A stretch of DNA of 64,000 nucleotides from Diadema setosum (Eukaryota; Echinodermata; Echinoidea; Diadematoida; Diadematidae), in NCBI GenBank assembly GCA_033980235.1, contig CM067075.1, positions 30,507,885 to 30,571,884 on the forward strand, written 5' to 3'. Shown piece after piece: positions 47,823-59,256 of this stretch. The first letter of the stretch is position 1; the number at the start of each line of letters is the position of its first letter. The translations under genes were made by a program, and so were the position numbers. The notes below the pieces were generated by a model. The model was given only the letters and a program-made list of their open reading frames with translations. It made no database searches and was not told where the DNA came from.

Positions 47823-50800
47823 CTCGTCTTGTTCCTCTCACCCCTCATCTTCTTCTTATTATTATTATTCTTCCTCCTCCTCCTTATACTTCTCTTCATC
47901 CTCCGTATCATCTCTGTCCTATTTCAACTGTTTTTCTTTCTCCTTCACTCCCTTATCTTGCGTGTTTGGCGTCGAACAGTCGAGAAGAACGTAATTGTGG
48001 AAAGAAATCTATTGAAAGCTAGACTTGTGAAGCATTCCAGTACACGTGTGTGCATTTACATTATGAGGCACGAGTATAGTTTTGAATGGCGTTCAAGGTT
48101 ATGAAACATTAATGAGATTTTCATTACTGCGGTAACTATTATTTGATCTGTAGATGTGTGTCACAAATGTAATTTGTGAAATTTGATAAATGAAATGAAA
48201 TAAAATGCTACTTTAATTTTGCTGTGACATGTAAGGTTAAATTTGTTAAATTAAAGTGCCAAATGTGTGATGCTTTTCCGATCGCGGTACAATGCACATA
48301 GGCCTACGTCATTCAGTCTGCGATTCGTCATGAAACTTTATATGAGGTATTAACCTAATTAAAAAAAAAATATGTACGGGCCACTTGATTCAGTGGAGGT
48401 AGGTCAAGATCACGTGTGAAAATCTTACAAATTCACGTTTCTTTAAGGAGCAAGAATTTAAAGTCAATTAAGGTAGGTTTTAGCATGAACTACGACAAAC
48501 CATTTTTCCGAGGCTAGATATGATGGGAGGTCAAAGGTCAGAGGGATTAAATGCACTGTTTAACAATGATTCCACTTGGGGAAAAAGAAAGAAAGATATG
48601 ACCAGCATGGTCCGACATTAACTGATAATAATTTGATAATAGATGGCAATAATTATAGATGTAAATCCGTGAAAAATTAAAATGGAATATTAACGGTTGA
48701 TGATCCAAGAAAGTGAAAATCTATGGGTCGTCGGATATGCCATAATCAATATCCATAATTTCTTAATAATGACAACGCAATTATTGGGGCTTTCGTATTG
48801 TAAACCGGAATTTTTCTTTTCTCTGTGTGTTTGAAAAGCATCATGCAGCTCAGACAGCAAAGTCTGCTTTTGCTCATGTCAATTCCTAAAATTTAGTCAC
48901 CACCATGTTTAATAGTATATCTTGAATAATCTTAGATTATGCCGGAGCAGACGATACGACTCGTCGGCAAACTTTAATGGAGCCTATAATGACATCGTGA
49001 GATTCGGCAAGCAGAGTTTCTTGGACGAGGTTGCGTGATTAATTTCCATATGGTATATTAGCTCAAAGGTCAAGTTGAATCAAGTGATAAACCATGCGTT
49101 TACGATATTATGAGTTCATGCTCAGGCACATTAGCATTGATTGAGTACGAAAATGGAAGCGAACGGTAGAAGCCTAGACACTCGGGACTATCTTAACCTG
49201 TGCATGATGAAATCTCCCCCCCCCCCTTTTTTTTTAATCATAAGGGAGCATCCATCTATTCTTTTCCAAAGATTACTAAAGAGATCTTATTTTAGGTTCA
49301 TCTTTGTGCAAAAAACAACAAACAAAAGAGCAATTATATAAAAGTATATTAGTAGATTCGTTGGATAATCAAGACAATAATTTTGCGAGGGTATTCATAT
49401 TCATATTCATATTCATATTCTTATTTATTCAATTCATATTCATTGTATTAATATAATATACTTCGACAATTTCTGTTGTTCATAATATCTGTGACATTGT
49501 CAGAGCCATGTCAATTGCAATTGGAAATATTATTTGTGTAAAATATTCTAATATTTATTTAACCACCACGATGTAAAATTATTTCAGCAACACAAAAGTG
49601 CTGTTAATCTTATGATGTTACTTATCACATCGTGTATCCTTTGAACTATCATCAGCAATTAAGATTTAAACATTTCAATTAACATATCATTCATACATCT
49701 ACACAAAAATAATATTGTGCATACAAAAATGGTAAAATAAAGTATACAGGGTAATCAGTATACAGATATACATGTTGAAATATCCTACTTATGTGGATCT
49801 TTTTATTAGTATATAATGTACAGCTACATATACATAATATATTATCTAAAATTCTAAAAGGACCTGTAACATTTCAAGATGTATGAAACGGCACATAGTG
49901 GACCATTTTTTGATGTAAGTTGACATAAAGACAACTTTTCACACACAATATCTCTCCCGGAAAAGGGAAAACTACTTCAGCTTTTAAAAAGAAATTGAAA
50001 AAAGAAAGAAAGAAAGAAAGATAACTACGTAACGCCTTCCACACTTTGGAAAAAGATTCCTCACAATAGAATAATTTCTATTCAACAAACTGACATGTGA
50101 CAGCAGAAATGAAGGAGAGTAATAGTGTTTGAGGAAGAAATTATCGTTTTGTCACGAAAGGTCGCAAGTTGCTGATTGAAATTATTCAAAAAATGATGGG
50201 AAAAGATCGTCACTATAAGCCCCCCAAAAAGAGTGATTGACAACTTCAATTTATTACGACGTGATCGGAACTCTCAAACGCATTGTCCTCTACAGGATAA
50301 TGAGGGCAAAGAGCGTAATGAAATCTTGTTTGTCGTCGTTAAGCCAATCTTATTATGATAAGCAGCAGCAACCTATAAACTCGAGCAATTCTATTTTCTG
50401 GCATATGACAGCTATAAATCGTTGATCATATTTTCCTTAAGTTTCACTACTATTAAAGCAGTCTGATATGTCGTAGGCGTCGGATCTGTAATTAAAATAT
50501 CTTTGCTTTGAAGCACTATATAGCCCACGTAATATTACTCGAGTAGTTGCTCCTGCTGTATTGGTCTTCTTGAATTTTCAAGATTTGTATTTTCGCTTTA
50601 TGGAGAACAAAATAATCTACAAGAATAACTCATATTGGCTCTGGGTTTTTTTTTTTCACACATCAGTCAGTTCAAGCCAGTTGATGAAAAATGAATATGT
50701 TGAAACCTAATATAACATGGCACTGTTAACTGCTATCGTCAAATGATGCTATTAAATTGGAATTCGACGGGGAGGTGGGGGGGGGGGGAGGGGTGGAGAC

Positions 50801-51423
50801 AGTTGCTATAGATGGAGCTCCTAACCTTCAAAATCCTACAACAACTCTTCATCAAGTTTCTAATAAAGTCCTAGTCCCAGATATGTAAATATTCTCATGA
50901 AGAAGTGGAAGTCTCTAAAAGCCGAAGCAGCTTTTCCTGTACCCAACCCGGTCAGGCGGCGGGACCGTACGATATTTAATCTGGAGAGAAAGGCGAGCCG
51001 GACCGTCCACTCGAACTGAATAGCGGGGACGCACAATCGACCGGGTCGTGTACAAGCACTGGTTGAATCGCGAGGGGATTGCGTTACGAAGGGTCCGCCT
51101 TCGCTTCTTCATCACAAAAGCGCTACACGCTGAAAAAATAAACGTCTGCCTTATTATGACTTCAAATCCAACAGTGCAAGTACTTTTTCCAAAGCGTTTT
51201 TTTTTTCTGGTTTTCTATGCGTTATTAAACGTCGTCACAAGATCCAGTCTGGGTTTACATCATCGCAGATGAATGTCTTCGTAAACATTTCGAGAAAGCC
51301 AGGCTCTGTTCAACAAGCAGGAACACCCGATGAAAAAAAAAAGACGAACAAACAAGAACAACATCTTGGTAATCAAGTTCGATGTTCTTTGCTTGGACAA
51401 ACATTAGGCCTATTAGCATGCTT
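47823..51423. other. No recognisable gene
   Basis: Holds TTC-rich sequence at 47830-47900, a short LINE-tail-like GAAATGAAATAAAATG near 48191-48208, (ATTCAT)n near 49386-49420, and G-runs near 50775-50795. No protein-coding frame is recognised. Confidence 0.5.
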
Positions 51424-52085
51424 TATCCCCGTCCCCTTCCCTCCCCTTCCTCTTACCTCTCTCTCCGCCTTCCAATCCCCTTCCCCTGTCCCTTCCCATC
51501 TCTCCTTCCCCACCCCTTACTTCCCCTCTGCCTTCCCCTCCCCTTCCCCTGTCCCCTCCCATATCCCCTTCCCTTCTCCTTTCCCCTGTCCCCTCCCATA
51601 TCCCCTTCCCTTCTCCTTTCCCCTCCCCTCCCATATCCCCTTCCCCTCTCCTTCCTCTGTCCCCTCCCACATCCCCTTCCCCTCTCCCTTCCCCTCCCCT
51701 TCCCTTCCCCTCCCCTTCCACCCATCTCTCCTTCCCCTCCCTCTCCCCTCCTTCTCCCCTCCCTCTCCCCTCCCTCTCCCCTTCCTTGCCTTCCCCTCTT
51801 CCTTGCCCTCCTCTCCCCCTTCCCTTCTCCTCCCCTCCCCTCCCTCCCCCTTCCTCTCCCCTCCCCCTTCCTCTCCCATTCCCCTCTCCTTCCCCTCCCC
51901 TTCCCTTCCCCCTTCCCCTCACTCCCTTCTCTCCCCTTCCTCTCTCAACCCCTCCCCTTCCCGTCCCCTCCCCTATCCCCTCTCTTCTCTTCCATACCCT
52001 TCCCCTCCTCCTTCCCCCCCCCCTCCTCCCCTCTCCCCTTGATATTACCTTCACCCCTTCTCTTTTTCTTTTCCCTCAATCCTTT
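51424..52085. repeat. ~660 bp polypyrimidine/polypurine tract
   Basis: The plus strand is almost entirely C and T (units such as CCCCTTCC, CCCATATCCCCTTCC and CTCCCCTTCC), with only rare A or G. Several long frames overlap it (up to 257 codons, Pro/Ser/Leu on plus and Gly/Arg/Glu on minus), but all are translations of the repeat. Such tracts can form intramolecular triplexes (H-DNA). A semi-regular unit at 51535-51670 contains repeated CCCATATCCCCTTCCC. Confidence 0.95.
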
Positions 52086-52216
52086 CCCCTTGTCATTGCG
52101 GCGTCAATACAGATGAATACTGTATATATATATTTTTTTTTTCTCATTCACTACTGTGTTCCTCTTCATATTTTGTTTTATTCTAATGCCTATCGGGGAC
52201 CCTTATATGTCCCATC

Positions 52217-52617
52217 TTAAAGGGACTGTACCGTACTGGTTGAGGTGAGGATTTAGCTTGTAACGTTTTGTAAGATATTTAGAAACCACTCTATGAGATG
52301 TTAGAGAGCATACATTTTCTAAGGGGAATCACAAGTTTATTTGATGAAAATCGATTTTGAAATGACTGAGATATCTAAAAACAAGGTAAAACGAAGAGAT
52401 CCTAATAAAAGTCGTGGCCTGTCAATGTTATTAGGATCGCTTTTTTGGACATCTCAGCTACTTCTCCGCCAATTTTTATCAAATAAACGTTGAATCCTTC
52501 TCGAAATTACATGCTCTTTCACATTTCATAAGAGGTTTCTCATCATCTCACCAAAAATGTTATAAACTTGAATCCTCACCTCAACCAGTACTGTACAGTC
52601 CCTTTAATAGTATATGG
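52217..52617. mobile_element. TTAA-flanked foldback element, 401 bp
   Basis: Bounded by TTAA at 52217-52220 and 52614-52617. The left end AAAGGGACTGTACCGTACTG then GTTGAGGTGAGGATT has its complement at the right end (AATCCTCACCTCAAC...AGTCCCTTT). Complementarity continues inward (GTTTATTTGATGAAAATC with the complement of ATTTTTATCAAATAAACG; GAGATATC with GACATCTC) to a centre GATCCTAATA...TATTAGGATC at 52398-52439. Essentially one long imperfect hairpin with no ORF. It shares only the TTAAAGG start with the 41.7 kb family. Confidence 0.85.
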
Positions 52618-54854
52618 TCTTCACCTGATTCACTGCAGGCAATTGTCCTTATGTCTGAAATAGCATCGTGTATCTTCCTTTCGAAAACAAAACAAAACAA
52701 AAACTTCTTTATAATTTATATCGGAGTTAACCACCCAAGTTGTTATTTAAATTTCTAGTTGCGTTTTGTGCCCATTCTGCTCCTGGAGGGCAATCGTCAA
52801 GAAAACAAAATATCAAACTACCCATCAAAAGAAAAGAAAAGAATAAGTCAAATAAAAATGAACTCTGCTCCCCGTGTCACAGTTTTTTATATATTTTTTT
52901 ATTTGTGTGTTTGTGTGTGTGTGTGTAATTCGATTGTGACGTCATCATAAAGTAAAATAGGGGCTATCGTGACCAGACCAGAAAGAGAATCAGGGCAGCT
53001 AATGGGTTGTGTGGAAGTGCGGAGCGCCACAGTGCATACCAAGTAGATGGTAACTTGGCGTTGTCATAACCAGAACAAAACGATAAACACGCCCATTTTT
53101 TGTAGGAGTCCGGGAAATGGGGAGAAAGTAGAGGGAAAGGGGCAATATAGAAATATTGCCATCATGTGAATTACATGTACTTGAAAGGAATTTTCTGTGT
53201 GAGAACTTGATACCAGTGGGTCACTCTACCTTTGACCATCAACGAACTTAGTGGACATACAGAGGTGGTCAAAAGAACCTTAAAAGACATCTCATTTTGT
53301 TTGAATTCAGAATTGCGAGAGATGAATTATGGACGAGAGAGTACAGCTAAAGCAGTGTTTTAATATACTCTATTCACTTACCGACGGGTATGAGTTCTTG
53401 CGATGTCATGTCCCCGTGTTCATAAACCAATAAACACAGAATACATGTTAAAACGTCTTTAGAATTTTGATTACTTTGATTTCTAGTCAACCAAAGTATG
53501 AAAAGATCATGGTCAATATCTGGTCAATAAACAAGAATGGTTCCGCACATGTTTGGTATCTATTCGATACTCTGCCATCTTTATATTGTCGCACAATAAT
53601 TTTATCATACCAGCAGTCACCTTTTCTCTCTCTTGCACAACAGACGGGTCGATAATCGTGTCGAGTGAGAATTCATACTTCTTGGCACAATGTAACCATA
53701 GAAAGAAAAGTCCAACTGACTGCAGAGCAAACAGGCATCCGAGGGCAGAGGCGCCGAGGACTTTGAAGATTATCAAAGAAGCTGAGGTGATGATTGATGG
53801 AAACTTTCGACCCGCTCGCAGTAGATATCGCCTCGCTGGTTCGTTTCTAGGGGGTTCTTCAATCCACCCCCCCCCCCTCCCCTCCTCATTCCTCAATCGA
53901 CTTTCCACCCTAGCATCGCCGGTATCATTTTGCTATTTATCGTTTAGGATGTAGTTTTTCTCATCCTCATCAGCTTAATACTATCCATCTCAACTCTTGC
54001 CCTAGCAACTAATCATTTCCCGGCGAAGTTAGTACTGTCGTGCGAGGTGTACCACGGACCATCCGCCCGGCACGGCGGGTAAAAGAGCTCGAGAACACGC
54101 GCTTCGTGATTGCCGGGTGAGCGGGAGGCATGCATCTTCATGTCGCCTTGTTTGCAGAGTGCGCGATCACGTCTTCGAGTCTTACATAGGTCCGCAACGC
54201 GTGACAGAACTCCATAAAATCATCATTCACTCAATAGGAGGGGATTATGCATCATTCTAGTTCTAATCTCGAAAAGTAACACAACAGTAGCAGCAGGATG
54301 ACTTGAATCTAGGCATATTCCCCATTATGAGTCTTTGTGGATGATGCAGGGCCTAGCACACTCAAAACATAACAAAAACAGAAAACAACCGTAGCTAAGG
54401 AGTTCGATATAGCTATCTTTTCACAGAAATGCCCTACTTTCTCGTCATCGAGAGTAAATAAAATCGTAGCAAAGTGAGGAAGAAGCTCTTCATGCATTGT
54501 CATTCAAGCTACCATTGATATGCCATTATCTACAAAGCCCCGTATATAGCAGTAACGTTTTTGGAGGTACATGGTAGGCGCCAACATACTTCGTCATATA
54601 CTCCCTATCCCAACCCATTTATTGCATGTGATGAAATCTCGTATTTTTCCCTTTTTTCTTTTAAACTATACTTAGGATAACAATATTCTTCACATCTACA
54701 TTCATTTCAATAACATTGAAAAGATGTAAGCTCACCACTGATCTTTACTGGATAACTGCGCATTGTTGCGTACAGCTTTGGTTACAAAAGAGATCAATGA
54801 TCGCATGGAAGGAGAATTGATCATTATAAAAACAAAATGAGGACCATTATTATA
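52618..54854. other. No confirmed gene; possible coding segment near 53620-53730
   Basis: On the minus strand GTTTGCTCTGCAG (complement near 53728) could be a splice acceptor, followed by an open segment reading SVGLFFLWLHCAKKYEF...VVQEREK and GTGACT, a possible donor near 53622. It lies in a 131-codon frame (53513-53908), but an equally long frame on the plus strand weakens the case. 54000-54200 is locally rich in CG dinucleotides. I do not call a gene. Confidence 0.2.
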
Positions 54855-54909
54855 TCTTACTTGACGGTCTTTTCAGTCAGATTCTGACTGAGAAGACCGT
54901 CAAGTAAGA
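54855..54909. repeat. Near-perfect hairpin, 26 bp arms, 3-base loop
   Basis: Arms TCTTACTTGACGGTCTT... (54855-54880) and ...AAGACCGTCAAGTAAGA (54884-54909) pair over 26 bp with a single G-T wobble around the loop ATT. There is no simple-sequence component. Probably the core of a small palindromic element or a recent inverted duplication; a microRNA precursor is unlikely because the loop is too small. Confidence 0.9.
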
Positions 54910-56333
54910 ACAAAGGAAGTGATATATACTACGCTCGCGCAAAACGGTAATTCGCCACATTCTTCATGCTCTAAGAATTGTGTTGGGGATGGGGTGATAT
55001 ATCGGAGCGGATAAAATGACTGAGCACGATTTAGATGTCGAGATATTATTTGATTAGCGGGGAGAAAAGAGGGGAAAGGATGGCATGTATTTAACAACCT
55101 GTCTCACGTTCAAAGATACCACCGGCCAAAACTACAACCCATCATGTCGTCTGCTCACGAACCGGCGTAAAATTGTACCCCCTTGTCGGTCAACAATAAA
55201 AAAAGCCCCGTGAGTCGCCATGGCGACACATCACTCGAACACGGACTTGTTGCCTGCTGTGTTTGTACTTTCCCTCCAATTATTGCATTCGACAGGCACC
55301 AACAAGCCGATAAGTTGACGCCGTGTTTTCGATACATCCTTTTTTCAGTCTTTGTTTTCAGTTTCTTCGTTTTTTTGTTTTTTTTTTTTTTTTTTTTTAA
55401 GCATCCACTGTAGGAAGTACATGCCGTTGGTCTGCAGATAGGTGCAACACTGGCAGTGAGTTATTTTACTCGTTTTGAATATCATACTTAAAGAGTTGAA
55501 ACAAAATGGCTTTACAAATGAAATAGAAGGACACGGCAGGCGTCCGTCTGCTGCCACCATCGCCATGGAGACATAAAAATGTGGATAAAAATAGATGGCA
55601 TAAAGGCGGGAACGTGAGTGTGAGTAAGTGGCCACACTGATATTCAACCGAAGACTATAAGGAAAGGACATAACTTCGCAGGAGAATTTCGTAGTTATGG
55701 ACGTAGCAACAATGTCTCTGTACAAAAGATTGCGTCCTGTTCTAACCCCATTCCTTACTCATTCCATTTGGAAGAATCAACACTGTTCATGACTGTCTGT
55801 AGGTTGCTTATATGAAGAGCAACAGATCTCATTTAATTGAAAACAAAAACAAAACAAAAGTCAATGAAACACTTCAGACAGATCCTAGAGATGATAATTG
55901 CTTTCAACAGTTTTGTCACTCATGAAACTGTATCGTATATTTTATTTCAATCGTTTTATTCATTTTATAAGCAGACATTATCCTACTTCTGTGCATCTTG
56001 AAGAGGTAATATCTCTCAGGTATCATACCCGTATAAAAGACGCGAATCCGTCCCTCCACTATACATGTATTGCATTGACGCTATCAGTAATTTTCGTCAA
56101 ACGTAGTGCATGCAGCTGTCATTGAAAGTTAATATCGAAAATGTTGTGCTCTCTTTTATTCTTGGTGTATCTTCATATACATATCATACCTCATGTCAAG
56201 ATGAATTTTGACATTATTTACAGTCTTTAGTATGGTATAGTCTCAATCTTTATGAGGGATTCTTGCTTGTCGTTGAGCTCACATGCCATAAAAAACATAA
56301 TGACAGATTTTGCTTTTTGGATATTCCACATTG
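54910..56333. other. No recognisable gene
   Basis: Contains a T-run at 55370-55399. Frames of 60-126 codons on both strands match nothing I recognise. Confidence 0.5.
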
Positions 56334-56778
56334 AATAAGCCAGTTCGGAGTTCCACTTTGCGCATGAGCAGAAACAAGGTCATTCGGACCAACATGCATG
56401 TTGGTTTTTAAATTCACTCGGATAAGCATCTGTGATGTAATGATTATTCATGTAATCCTTATAAATGCCGCTTGCCAGCACATCCACCTGACAGCAAAAG
56501 TGGTATTTGGCAATATCAATGAAAGAGGTTGTTAATACATTCAACGCAAAATAATGAAATGGATGCTTTCCCATGTGCTACTTGACGGATCATTCTGGTC
56601 ATCTGGTGTATACAAGTTCATTCTTTGTTTGAACAGGATCAATGAATTCCATAAATTGTTACGTAAAGCTTATGCATTATGTCGCTCTCAAAACGAATGA
56701 AGTGCCCCTAACCGACTGAGAAAAAAGAAAGGTCATTCGCACCAATGTGCCCATAAGCTAACTCCGAACTGGCTTATT
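56334..56778. mobile_element. 445 bp TIR element (AATAAGCCAGTTCGGAGTT)
   Basis: 19 bp perfect terminal inverted repeats AATAAGCCAGTTCGGAGTT at 56334-56352 and, as complement, 56760-56778. Just inside each end lies a GGTCATTCG(G/C)ACCAA motif in direct orientation (about 56379-56395 and 56731-56745). I could not define a target duplication. The 64-codon minus frame inside (56380-56574) is not recognised. Non-autonomous DNA element. Confidence 0.8.
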
Positions 56779-56898
56779 GTAGTTGCTATTCGGCATACAA
56801 AAACTTTATCAGATATTCTCTACAACGGTATTGATTACTGGTGCTTTGGTAGGGTAGTTGAAATTATAAAGTTTGTAACTCTGCCATTGATGGTCAAT

Positions 56899-57193
56899 AT
56901 TTCATTTCATTTCATTTCATTTATTTTCCACATCCTGATAAAAAGCATTTACAAAAAATACACGAACGATACATACACAGTAGGACATTGGAACAATACA
57001 AGAAAAATAAGTCCAAATTACAAGAATTTTACAACAGACAAACACAACATAAAAGCAGTTATTTCAGTTAGTGGGGGGATCAACAGAGACCGTTGGTCTT
57101 TCTATGGCTGATCCCAAATTTTACAGCAAAGAATAGTTACATTGATACAATACACACAATAAAAACTATACTACAGAAAGTGCACAATACATA
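56899..57193 (-). mobile_element. 3' untranslated end and tail of a LINE
   Basis: Read on the minus strand, this follows the reverse transcriptase C-terminus and ends in (AAATG)4-5 (56899-56922 as ATTTC on plus), a short-unit tail typical of CR1/L2-type elements that lack poly(A). The sequence is otherwise AT-rich. Confidence 0.75.
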
Positions 57194-57880
57194 TCAATAG
57201 GCAAGAGTATAAACTGCATAAAACTTCAAATTTATAATAATATCTTTATGAACAAGAAATGATTTGTATTTTCTTTTAAATATTGAAAGTCTATTAGACA
57301 GCTTTATCACATTTGGCAAGTCGTTCCATAGAACAGTTCCCGTATATTTGAAAGTGTATCTTGCAATGCAATATTTAAAATTTGGGATATACAATCTATT
57401 CATCTGTCTAGTATTGTGATTATTCTTATTTTGGATGAAGGAAGTATCAAGAAACCCTGGCAAAATGTTGTTTATATATGTGTACATGAAAACAGCGAGA
57501 AAAAATTGTTCATATCAAAAATCGTCAATAAGTTATGATCTTTGAATAGAGGACCTGTGTGGCTAAAAAATGGTCTATTACTAATCATACGGATTGCACG
57601 CTTTTGTAAAATAAAAATACGCTGTAAAAGATACTTCGCACAATTTCCCCATATTATGTTACAGTAAGATAATTGAGGCATAATCAAAGTGTGATATAAC
57701 TTAACAAGAATTCCAGAAGGTACGATTGCACGTATACTATCGATTGCACCTATTGCTCTAGAGACTTTACAGCATATTTCATTGACATGGTATCTCCATG
57801 TAAAGTGATCATCAATGATAACTCCAAGATATTGGTAGTTCAATATTTTCAACTCTGATTTGAATCGACATTACGACCAA
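57194..57880 (-). pseudogene. 5'-truncated CR1/L2-like reverse transcriptase C-terminus
   Basis: The upstream frame (about 57852-57472) reads YQYLGVIIDDHFTWRYHV, then SRAIGAIDSIR, LVKLYHTLIMPQLSYCNIIWG and LQKRAIRMI: the thumb and C-terminal part of a non-LTR reverse transcriptase, after the YADD catalytic motif, which is missing. The second frame (57487-57194) continues with YINNILPGF, NHNTRQ, and YTGTVLWNDLPNVIK, the usual end of the ORF. The two are offset by one frameshift near 57490-57510, so the copy is broken. In-frame codons extend slightly upstream of 57852 and homology fades by about 57880, marking 5' truncation. Confidence 0.9.
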
Positions 57881-58579
57881 AACCCCACCACCACAAAGGA
57901 CGGAAGCAGCGGGCTGCTCCGAAGGATGTGCTCCATTTAAACATGACATAGTTAACCAGTGTTCTGCGTCCCGGAACTATGAATAATCATGTATAATCAT
58001 GGCTGACGGTTGCCTACGTGAATTTTGACCGCCCCCACCCCCCTTCTTCGTCACTGCCTGTCAATACAATACGTCAGGTTTGTATTTACTTTTGGGCCTT
58101 TCATTGACCCCTTTTTTTCTGCGTTTTGCTGTTCTTGTCTGCTTTTACTGACCCCCCCCCCCCCGCCCCCTTCCAATTCATTTCGGATCCCCAGTGTTAC
58201 GTACGAAGTATTCTGATAGCCACCTGAGTGTACACGTGCCTACAGGGAGGGACTTGCCTCTGAGTCCGTTTCGCAGCCTGAACATCTTTAGAAATATTTC
58301 ATACCCCTAAGTTGATGCTCAGCACATATGATATCAGGCTTGGTGATCCGGGTCCTTATATGATAAATGTTGGACTGTATTTCCTTAAAACCTGAAATTA
58401 TGGAAACTCAAAATTCGAATCTCACTCTCATTTGGAATTTCATTTCATTTTTTACTTCCTCTGTATGTATCTGCTAAAATTATGTGAGCTACTACTTTAT
58501 GCAATGCGTAAGAAATCTTATGTGTCTTTGTCTTATTTCAATTGTATAAATAATCCTTTATTATTCCTCCTTTCTACAC
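57881..58579. other. No recognisable gene; C-runs
   Basis: C-rich patches near 58031-58042 and 58150-58171. No gene is recognised. Confidence 0.5.
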
Positions 58580-58720
58580 CTTGGTCGAGAGGGACATCGG
58601 TAAAAACATCATCGTCCTATAGGACCCAAACATTTTGCGGGATTCGAACTCGGCATCTCAGTTTGAAAGTCAAGAATCTGAACCAATATAACACAGTTTC
58701 CCTATCAAGTTATGAAACAG
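58580..58720 (-). mobile_element. tRNA-derived SINE candidate
   Basis: On the minus strand GGTTCAGATTCTTGACTTTCAAACTGAGATGCC leads into GAGTTCGAATCCCGC (complement of 58637-58651), which fits a B-box (GTTCGAATCCC). A weak A-box-like TTATATTGGTTCAG lies about 40 bp upstream. The spacing fits a tRNA-like head with decayed arms, followed by unrelated sequence. A decayed tRNA-head SINE is the best reading; a functional tRNA is ruled out by mismatched stems. Confidence 0.5.
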
Positions 58721-59256
58721 TTGATAATAAAATTGATTCGAATGAAAACATAAAGGGAACTGTGCATATCATGCCCTTTTCTACCGTATCAAGCAAATAT
58801 CATCAGCAATGATAATGTTTTCACATTTTGTCTACAGCTATGTCATCTACATCCAAAATGACATTTAAGTAATTATGCTGTTGTGTAATAGGCTAATAAC
58901 CTCGATGCTTCAAGACCTGATAAGACTTTTTAAAAGTCTTCATCTGGATGTGTATTTGTTTTTCCCGTCCTTATGTGATTATTCGCGAAGATTTTCATTT
59001 TCGTGTAGGCATCAAATCCATTGAGCCCGATTAATTTACGTACAAAGAGTCGTTCTCCAATGCAAAGCTCTGAGAAGAGAGGAATCTTTTCCGTTGTCCT
59101 ACCCATACATCATGGTGTCACGGTTGATTTAAGAGGCCCCATAAATTAAACGCACAAACTCGTTCCTAGCGTGTACGCGGCATCCTCCATACGTCATAAT
59201 TAATGGCAACGAGATTATTTACTGCACTTTTTTTTTAACTTATAGACAATACCTCG
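58721..59256. other. No recognisable gene
   Basis: Contains a short palindrome AAGACTTTTTAAAAGTCTT near 58923. Otherwise nothing is seen. Confidence 0.5.

Noticed and set aside
51269..52220. Long open frames (257, 244, 213, 144 codons) on both strands
   Set aside because: They are translations of a polypyrimidine/polypurine repeat (Pro/Ser/Leu or Gly/Arg/Glu only) and are open in several frames at once.
53553..53954. 133-codon plus-strand frame as a gene
   Set aside because: It overlaps an equally long minus-strand frame, has a poly-Pro run from a C-tract, and no recognisable domain.
54855..54909. MicroRNA precursor
   Set aside because: A 3-base loop and near-perfect 26 bp stem do not fit a Drosha/Dicer substrate.
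58580..58720. Functional tRNA gene
   Set aside because: Only the B-box and a weak A-box are visible; acceptor and anticodon stems do not pair.
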